From positions 1 through 64,000 of the forward strand of contig NZ_SJSC01000005.1 in the NCBI RefSeq assembly GCF_004352855.1: a stretch of 64,000 bases of DNA, given 5' to 3'. The notes under the pieces are model-generated. The model worked only from the letters and a program-made list of their open reading frames with translations, had not been told where the DNA came from and did not search any database. Positions 58,282 to 64,000 of this stretch are shown piece by piece. The position numbers and the translations under genes are program-made. Positions within the stretch are counted from its first letter, which is position 1. Each line of letters starts with the position of its first letter. This DNA comes from Marinomonas sp. KMM3893 (GTDB lineage: Bacteria; Pseudomonadota; Gammaproteobacteria; Pseudomonadales; Marinomonadaceae).

Positions 58282-58686
58282 ATGGACGAGAAGTACATCG
58301 ATGCACTAAAAGCGCTATCAGACCCGAAACGACTACGTCTTTTCTGGCTTCTGCTTCATATTGATCAAAGAATCAACGTTGCTGAAGCAATGGATGTCAT
58401 TGGTGACACGCAATATAACGTGTCGCGCAATCTAAAACTGCTCCATAAGGCAGGTCTGCTTACCCCCGAGAAACAAGGAAAATGGGTGTACTACACCCTC
58501 AGAAAACAAACAGCCCCACACTGCAAAGCGCTTGTCGATTCCGTTAAATTTTTACCGAAAGAGAATTTTGCAGAAGAGACAAAACGTTGCTTATTACGCT
58601 TTTCAATGCGCGTTGGTGGCGAATGTGTCATCGGCTCTAACAGTGAAGAATGGCTAGCGCTCATAAACCAAGAGAAAGCCAATTAA
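58282..58686 (+). CDS. ArsR-type winged-helix protein, second copy
   Basis: A 134-residue paralogue of the previous gene: ALKALSDPKRLRLFW, recognition helix TQYNVSRNLKLLHKAGL, wing GKWVYYTL, then VKFLPKENF as in the first copy (IRFLPDSFF). It has an extra C-terminal tail with two cysteines (RCLLRF, GGECVIGS). The recognition helix is better preserved here. ATG follows AAAAGG. It is separated from the first copy by 190 bases in which I see no gene. Confidence 0.78.
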   Translation: MDEKYIDALKALSDPKRLRLFWLLLHIDQRINVAEAMDVIGDTQYNVSRNLKLLHKAGLLTPEKQGKWVYYTLRKQTAPHCKALVDSVKFLPKENFAEETKRCLLRFSMRVGGECVIGSNSEEWLALINQEKAN

Positions 58687-58786
58687 GCACGCCAAATACC
58701 GGCATGGTGCAACTTTACGAGATGATCTCTTCTTGTATTGAACAACCATCCCCCAACACCCCATGCCGTTATGCTTACAACATTGA

Positions 58787-60100
58787 CTAAAGTCGACTGT
58801 TCAATTGACTGATGGCTTCAAGCACTTGTCGAGCGCCTAAGTGAATATCATTCATCACCGCACCAGCCTCTTCAGATAACTCATTGGCTACTTGGACCTT
58901 AGCCATGCTTTCTTCAATCAGCTTCACGGCATTTTGAGTCAGCAACTTATTGTCTTCTACGACTTTAATAATATCTCCAGTCGCCACCGTTGTTCTGGAC
59001 GCTAACTGACGCACTTCATCCGCTACCACAGCAAAGCCTCGACCCTGCTCACCCGCTCTAGCCGCTTCGATCGCTGCGTTTAATGCCAATAAGTTTGTTT
59101 GGTCAGCGATGCCTCGGACATTACCAACCAACTCAGCCACTTTCAGCGATTGCTCACTCAATTCTGTGATGCCAACGGTTGCTTTAGCCATTTGCTCCGA
59201 TAACTGGCCCATTGTCGCCGTCGTTGTTTGAATGACTTCAATGCCTCTTTTGGCAGCCGTGTCTGTCTTTAGCGATGTGTCGTAAGCGAATTTTGACGTT
59301 TCAACCGTGGCTAATTCTCGATTCATTTGCTCGGTGATATTAGTGGCAAATTTGATGACTTTATAAAGTTCACCGGTGTCATCGAAGACAGGGTTGTACG
59401 ATGCTTCTAACCAAATATCAGAACCATCACGACGAACTCGTTTGAAACGTTCCGAAACGTAGACTCCAGACCTTAATGTGTCCCAGAATTCCCTGTATGC
59501 CGCTGAATTAGCCTCTTCATCCGAGCAAAAGATTCGGTGATGCTTGCCGATTATCTGGCTTTTAGAGTACCCCATGGCATGAAGGAAGTTATCATTGGCG
59601 TTTAAAATCATCCCGTCGAGACTGAACTCTATAACCGCATTGGAGCGGTTAAGCGCCGTAATCATGTCCTCGGTTTCTCGTGATTTTGTGATCGTACGAG
59701 TTAGCTCAGAAGAAAACACATCGAACCCAATAGCGCCATTTGGTCTAGGCGACATTTGGATAATTGATCGGTACCAGTTTTCTGTTCCAGCTTTATTCAC
59801 GAGCTGAACAGCGCCATGCCAATGTACCTTAGCATTAAGGTTTTCGAACATCTGGCGGCAGTGGTCTTTGTTGAGCGATTTCTCAGCCACTAAATCCTTA
59901 AGGCGCATGCCGATTAACTCATGCTTAGTAAAACCAATCGATTCAACAAAAAGCTCATTAACATCAACAATAACCCCTTGCTGATCAAGAGCGTAAAATA
60001 ACATTTCTTGCTTTAAACTGTTTTCAGTTTGCTCAAGAATATCGATATATTCATGTAATTGCGCTACGTCGTGTAGATACTTCTTTTTACTAACAAGCAT
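58787..60100 (-). CDS. Soluble PAS-PAS chemoreceptor-like protein
   Basis: A 437-residue protein with no membrane segment. Two PAS domains (about 35-135 and 150-265: [45 protein letters not shown], with [16 protein letters not shown]) precede a short MCP signalling hairpin whose tip is [32 protein letters not shown]. The plan is like P. aeruginosa BdlA, a biofilm-dispersion sensor; Aer-like redox sensing is also possible. The ligand or cofactor is unknown. It stands alone. Confidence 0.88.
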   Translation of the reverse strand: MLVSKKKYLHDVAQLHEYIDILEQTENSLKQEMLFYALDQQGVIVDVNELFVESIGFTKHELIGMRLKDLVAEKSLNKDHCRQMFENLNAKVHWHGAVQLVNKAGTENWYRSIIQMSPRPNGAIGFDVFSSELTRTITKSRETEDMITALNRSNAVIEFSLDGMILNANDNFLHAMGYSKSQIIGKHHRIFCSDEEANSAAYREFWDTLRSGVYVSERFKRVRRDGSDIWLEASYNPVFDDTGELYKVIKFATNITEQMNRELATVETSKFAYDTSLKTDTAAKRGIEVIQTTTATMGQLSEQMAKATVGITELSEQSLKVAELVGNVRGIADQTNLLALNAAIEAARAGEQGRGFAVVADEVRQLASRTTVATGDIIKVVEDNKLLTQNAVKLIEESMAKVQVANELSEEAGAVMNDIHLGARQVLEAISQLNSRL

Positions 60101-60655
60101 AAAGCTAGATGTCTCATCAAGTTATAGTGGAATCTAATGATTATAAGTAAGCCAGGTATTATAAACATTACTCAGCGTACCTGAGGTTTTAAGGCCAACA
60201 CAATTAAAGACAAGAACCATGCCGGTACACAAAGGCTTATTTGATATTTAATGGTATCAAGTATTGGTAGGCGACACACCACCAAATACTTGACGTCTTT
60301 AACGGCAGGCGGGTATTGACGTAATTTCCCGTCAAATTAATAGCCACATTGATAGTAAACAAGCTAAGACTTATCTTCGTAACAAGAGACAAAAAAGGAA
60401 AACTCGATGCTCAGGCAAGCGTCAAACTCTAGACCACTTTCACACATGATGGTTGAGTGGTTCTTTCTACTCGCGAATTTGTAGATATTTTTGCTTGGAC
60501 TTGGCTTACGAAGATAGCGATTGCACACATACCCCTTCTATAAGCTGTAACGGAATAACAACTTAAAATAGACTAGGACAGCTTATGACGATTTTTTGGA
60601 CAGTTTATGATTTGAATTTATAAATTTTCGAGGGATTTTACAGAATGGAGATTAA
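60101..60655. other. Long gap between the chemoreceptor gene and the SRP RNA gene
   Basis: No gene I can support. There is an inverted repeat, TCAAGTATT (60257-60265) with AATACTTGA (60285-60293), and a smaller one, TTGACG...CGTCAA, around 60320-60340. A 25-codon frame at 60407-60484 follows AAGGAAA but has no recognisable product. The rest is AT-rich. Confidence 0.5.
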
Positions 60656-60768
60656 GGTGGCATCTCTACCAGCCGCACCTCGGCACACAAGTCCACCGCT
60701 GTGGCTGCTTCCTTCCGGACCTGACCAGGTTAACGGTTTATCGTTGCGAGGGGACCAGCAGAGACACC
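60656..60768 (-). ncRNA. ffs: Signal recognition particle 4.5S RNA
   Basis: The minus strand carries the SRP core GGTCAGGTCCGGAAGGAAGC and the paired arm GCAGCC...GGTGG around it; the ends GGTGTCTC and GAGATGCC pair to close the long hairpin. About 113 bases, the size of bacterial 4.5S RNA. It partners with Ffh to target membrane proteins. Confidence 0.95.
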
Positions 60769-60798
60769 ATAAAGGAGGCCTGTTGACCTTGGGGCAGA

Positions 60799-60826
60799 AT
60801 TATACGCAGCCATGATGAAATATCAA
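60799..60826 (-). promoter_or_regulatory. Promoter of the SRP RNA gene
   Basis: On the minus strand TTGATA (60826-60821) and a perfect TATAAT (60804-60799) with a 16-base spacer. The -10 ends 30 bases before the mature RNA, so a short leader is probably removed. Confidence 0.75.
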
Positions 60827-60988
60827 CAAGTTTTGCTACGTTTTTCAAATGCTTAGCAAAAAAAACATTTCCCCCCTCAAATCGAACAGTTTATGCACAC
60901 TCCCCTTACCCTTTCGTTGTTTTTTAGATTAGTACCAGTTTCGCTATTTACGGTAAGATAGCGCCATCATTTTTAGAGGAGTGGCTAC

Positions 60989-61855
60989 TTGAAGCTATTT
61001 GTTAAAAACCTTACGCACGTGGATTTATCCTACTTTGATGCTGAGCGCGGTTTATTAGGCGAAAGCTGGCAAACAGACATAGTGCTGACCGGCAAGCTTA
61101 ACGACGAGAGCATGATCTGCGACTTCAGTCTTGTCAAAAAACACATTAAGAAATGGCTAGATGATCACATCGATCATATGCTCGCGATCCCGGCTGAGCA
61201 CCCGAGCACCACATTCACCACCTTAGACAAGGATCGCGTCTCTTTTCAGTTTGATCATGCGGATGGTCGTCGCTTCCTATGCCAAGCACCAAGCCAAGCT
61301 ATTTGCCGCTTGCCGATGAGCACCATCACCCCAGAAGCGGCAGCGGCCTGGGTAGAGTCGCAAATATTGAACTTGCTACCAGCGGAACTAGAAGCCGTTC
61401 GCGTACGCTTTTCACCTGAAAACATCGATGGCGCCGAGTACCAATATAGCCACGGTTTAAAAAAGCATGCCGGTAATTGCCAACGCATCGCCCATGGCCA
61501 TCGCTCAACCATCGAAATTTATGAAGACGGTGAACGCAGTTTAGAACGAGAAAAAGAATGGGCCAAACGCTGGGAAGACAGCTATTTAGGCACAGAAGAA
61601 GACCTGCTTGAATTGATCGACGAAGACGAGCACCACTATCACAGGTTTGGCTATGAAAGTGCCCAAGGCCAGTTTGAACTGCTCATCGACAGCGAGCAAG
61701 TCTACATGCTGAACAGCGACACCACGGTAGAGTCTCTTTCAGCGCACATTGCCGACACTCTTGCCGAAGAAAACCCTGGTTCACACTTTGAGGTTCATGC
61801 CTTTGAAGGCGTCGGCAAAGGCGCCATTTCAGAAAAACGAATAGATGCACAATAA
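60989..61855 (+). CDS. 6-pyruvoyl-tetrahydropterin synthase/QueD family protein
   Basis: A 288-residue double-length member of the PTPS/QueD family. The N-terminal half has FDAERGLLGESWQTDIVLTG and MICDFSLVKKHIKKWLDDHIDHMLAI; the second half has the zinc-ligand-like HGLKKHAGNCQRIAHGHRS and an acidic tail. QueD makes the queuosine precursor carboxytetrahydropterin; this long form may do the same or a related step. The start is TTG at 60989 with AGGAG seven bases upstream. hisI follows after 25 bases. Confidence 0.82.
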   Translation: MKLFVKNLTHVDLSYFDAERGLLGESWQTDIVLTGKLNDESMICDFSLVKKHIKKWLDDHIDHMLAIPAEHPSTTFTTLDKDRVSFQFDHADGRRFLCQAPSQAICRLPMSTITPEAAAAWVESQILNLLPAELEAVRVRFSPENIDGAEYQYSHGLKKHAGNCQRIAHGHRSTIEIYEDGERSLEREKEWAKRWEDSYLGTEEDLLELIDEDEHHYHRFGYESAQGQFELLIDSEQVYMLNSDTTVESLSAHIADTLAEENPGSHFEVHAFEGVGKGAISEKRIDAQ

Positions 61856-61880
61856 AGACAAGCAAAACAGGAAACAAAGC

Positions 61881-62285
61881 ATGAGTTTAAAAGCGTTTGA
61901 AACCATGAAGAAAGGCGAGACGCTAGCACTGGATGAGGTGCTCGCTAATCTTAAAACAGACGATGCCGGATTAATTGCCTGCATCGCACAACAGCACGAT
62001 ACAGGCGAAGTATTAATGCTGGCTTACATGAATGAAAAATCCATTCGTGAAACACTGGAAACAAGCCAAGTTTGCTATTGGTCTCGCTCCCGCCAAACCT
62101 ATTGGCGCAAAGGAGAAAGCTCTGGCCATCGACAATCTTTAGTGTCCATGTCTTTTGATTGCGATGGGGATTGCATTTTATTGCAAGTGGATCAAAAAGG
62201 CCCTGCCTGCCACACCAATCGACGCGACTGCTTCTTCTTTCGTGTTGAGGGTGACAAGGTTGTCATCCATAGCGCACCACAATAA
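61881..62285 (+). CDS. hisI: Phosphoribosyl-AMP cyclohydrolase
   Basis: Third step of histidine synthesis. At 134 residues it is the stand-alone cyclohydrolase without the HisE pyrophosphatase. Marks are MLAYMNEKSIRETLET, YWSRSRQTYWRKGESSGH and the metal sites SFDCDGDCILLQV and GPACHTNRRDCFF. ATG 61881 follows CAGGAAA. It lies outside the main his operon, downstream of the PTPS-family gene, and is followed by a terminator. Confidence 0.94.
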   Translation: MSLKAFETMKKGETLALDEVLANLKTDDAGLIACIAQQHDTGEVLMLAYMNEKSIRETLETSQVCYWSRSRQTYWRKGESSGHRQSLVSMSFDCDGDCILLQVDQKGPACHTNRRDCFFFRVEGDKVVIHSAPQ

Positions 62286-62313
62286 CGCAAAACCCACAAC
62301 AAACCTGCACAAC

Positions 62314-62357
62314 AAAGAGACACAGGAAGCCGTTTCCTATCCGTGTCTCTTTTTTTA
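62314..62357 (+). terminator. Terminator after hisI
   Basis: AAAGAGACAC pairs with GTGTCTCTTT, with a further AGGAA/TTCCT inside, followed by a T-run; 28 bases after the stop. Confidence 0.92.
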
Positions 62358-62625
62358 TTTGCCTCAAATTCGCCCTCATTCAGTTCAAAAAACAAACAAG
62401 CCCCACACCATAACTTCCCTCTCCCGAATTTATGATAGTCAGAGATTTTATCCTTTATTTTCCGATATATAGCGAATACTTCATGAAAACGAACAAGTAG
62501 ATAGACAAACAATTTACACACGTATTAAGCTAGAACAAAAGATATCCGATACTCGGTATCTATTGGCATATGTTTTGCTCAAAATAATAAAGTCACCTCT
62601 CACATAATGACAACTAGGTTAATGC
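62358..62625. other. Promoter-containing gap before the transmembrane chemoreceptor gene
   Basis: 268 bases without a gene. AT-rich, with a near-palindrome GATATCCGA...TCGGTATC around 62540-62560. I do not see a clear flagellar-type (sigma-28) promoter. Confidence 0.4.
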
Positions 62626-64000
62626 ATGCTGAATTTTTCTGTCCGCACCAAAATACTCTCTCTTATTGCGTTGTTTTCGATCGTCATCATTGGCGTCAGT
62701 GTGAACTCCGCCATTTCCAGTAAAAAAGTTTTTTCCGAATTACAAACATTGTCTAACCAGAACATAGACCTAATGAGCAATTTAGAAAAAAGCCGTCAGC
62801 TCTTGCTGCAGCAATCCGTTGAGTTCGAGCGTGGTTTTTTTCAGGTCTCCATTGCCAAATCCATCATTGGTTATGGCACCGAGCAAATCAAAGAATCCGA
62901 GAAAAAATTCAAAAAATACACAAACGAACTGGTCAGTAGCATTGAAAATGCCAAACGTATTTTGACCACCATGCCAGCCAATGAAGAGCGCACTGTCTTA
63001 CTAACGCAAATTGACGCCCTTGAAGAGCAACAAGCCATCTTCTTAAAAGCGAGCACATCCACTTACCAATGGTGGACCAAGCTGAAAACCATGCAGGCGA
63101 ACAAATCACGCCGCAGCGCCGACGCCAGTTTAAAAGCCATCAATGCACAGATGGAAGAGATACTGACTGCACTCCACGACTACAACGACAAAACCACCCA
63201 GCAGCAAGAACAAAGCATGGACCAAAGCACCTACGCCAGTGGCATTATTGCCGCCGTGCTGATTGTTGTTGGCCTGGTGATCAGTCTGATTATTGTTAAT
63301 GGCATTTGTGTGCCACTGCGCAAAGCGGTTCGTCGTGCGGAAGAAATCGCCTCAGGTGAACTCATCTTGAAAGAGTCTCGCTCTACCCGTAAAGATGAAA
63401 TTGGCATGTTAGAAACCGCCATGGATAAGCTAGTCGCTCAACTGCGCGGTATTATCAATGAGGTGGCACAATCGAGTAGCATGCTGACCAGCTCCGCCAA
63501 CGCATTAAACAAGATCACCGATGAATCATCCGAGATGGTCGAGCGCCAGCAACAAGAGACCTCGCAAATATCGCAAGCGGTGCAAGAAATTCAAGCCACT
63601 GCCGTGCATGTTTCTGAATCCACCAGCGATGCCAGTAAAGCCGCCCACGATGCAGAAATAGCCGCCAATGAAGGCGCCAAAATTGTTGCCAATACGATTG
63701 GCAGCATTCAAGAATTAGCCGAAGAGATTTCCAGCTCTGCCAATATCATCAACGAACTGGAAGCCAACACAAACGAAATCAGTAATATACTCAATGTCAT
63801 TCTTGGCATTGCTGAACAAACGAATCTATTGGCACTTAACGCGGCCATCGAAGCCGCCAGAGCCGGTGAGCAAGGTCGAGGGTTTGCCGTCGTTGCGGAC
63901 GAAGTGCGACACTTGGCGCTTAATACGCAAAATGCCACCCAACAAATCGAGAAGATGATAGCCTTACTCAACTCAGGTACTGCTTCGGCGGTGAAAGCCA
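62626..64000 (+). CDS. Methyl-accepting chemotaxis protein, partial at right edge
   Basis: At least 458 residues, cut by the window end. ATG 62626 ([23 protein letters not shown]) begins the first transmembrane helix. A periplasmic helical domain runs to about residue 200, the second transmembrane segment is about 203-222 ([19 protein letters not shown]), HAMP follows to about 275, then the signalling domain with the tip [28 protein letters not shown]. The all-helical sensor domain of ~170 residues suggests a four-helix or HBM-type sensor; the ligand is unknown. AGGT lies seven bases before the ATG. Confidence 0.92.
   Translation, partial: MLNFSVRTKILSLIALFSIVIIGVSVNSAISSKKVFSELQTLSNQNIDLMSNLEKSRQLLLQQSVEFERGFFQVSIAKSIIGYGTEQIKESEKKFKKYTNELVSSIENAKRILTTMPANEERTVLLTQIDALEEQQAIFLKASTSTYQWWTKLKTMQANKSRRSADASLKAINAQMEEILTALHDYNDKTTQQQEQSMDQSTYASGIIAAVLIVVGLVISLIIVNGICVPLRKAVRRAEEIASGELILKESRSTRKDEIGMLETAMDKLVAQLRGIINEVAQSSSMLTSSANALNKITDESSEMVERQQQETSQISQAVQEIQATAVHVSESTSDASKAAHDAEIAANEGAKIVANTIGSIQELAEEISSSANIINELEANTNEISNILNVILGIAEQTNLLALNAAIEAARAGEQGRGFAVVADEVRHLALNTQNATQQIEKMIALLNSGTASAVKA

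Noticed and set aside
60407-60484. 25-codon frame with a fair ribosome site
   Set aside because: Too short and without any likeness to support a gene call; mentioned only in the gap entry.

Overview
The window looks like chromosomal DNA of a marine gammaproteobacterium, most likely Marinomonas or a close relative in the Oceanospirillales. This rests on gene content and protein resemblance recalled from known families (second EF-G, stand-alone class I fumarase, Nfu/CysI/DUF934 block, Lig E, OlsF-type bifunctional acyltransferase), not on a database search. Most of it is housekeeping sequence on both strands, with a few accessory patches.

Layout. 1-230: leader, boxB/boxA and promoter of an rRNA operon that runs off the left edge on the minus strand. 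0.26-9.8 kb: class I fumarase, a DUF2786 protein and a HIT protein (minus), an SMP-30 lactonase-like protein, proS, arsC-like and wrbA (plus), then cysB facing a TauE/SafE exporter. 9.9-18.3 kb: DAHP synthase, nfuA, sulfite/nitrite reductase plus DUF934, an SH3 membrane protein, a CPA2 antiporter and a second-type EF-G. 18.6-28 kb (minus): tas-like aldo/keto reductase, minCDE, sbcDC and a 2Fe-2S protein. 28.1-31 kb is a patch of repeats: a 67-bp composite tandem repeat, a ChrR-like cupin gene, a truncated VOC gene, a REP-associated (RAYT-type) transposase and its REP array, which overlaps the end of pepD. 32.5-39.3 kb (minus): an alpha/beta hydrolase, then a seven-gene, tightly packed operon running dedA, ATP-grasp, DinB-like, NRDE, YHS, small membrane protein, olsF. 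39.5-51.4 kb: gor, xthA, a thiol-type ArsR regulator, a hydrolase, periplasmic DNA ligase Lig E, htpG, an O-methyltransferase, a DUF599 protein, tRNA-Leu(UAG), pyrC and deaD. 51.5-58.7 kb is accessory: a LysR regulator divergent from an EamA exporter, an atypical SDR, a broken second proS and a metal-type permease with two ArsR paralogues. 58.8-64 kb: a soluble PAS chemoreceptor, the 4.5S SRP RNA, a PTPS-family protein, hisI and the start of a transmembrane chemoreceptor cut by the right edge.

How the parts work together. cysB, the TauE-like exporter and the siroheme reductase with DUF934 form a sulfur-assimilation neighbourhood. minCDE place the division septum. SbcCD, XthA and Lig E act on DNA. 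The seven-gene operon probably concerns membrane lipids: its last gene has the two-domain plan of the ornithine-lipid synthase OlsF, and most of its other genes are of unknown role. The EamA gene and the downstream SDR gene carry the same 39-bp element at the same distance from their -10 boxes, so the LysR protein probably controls both. In the repeat patch, the REP array was duplicated together with the last codons of pepD, and one REP lies at the break in the VOC gene.
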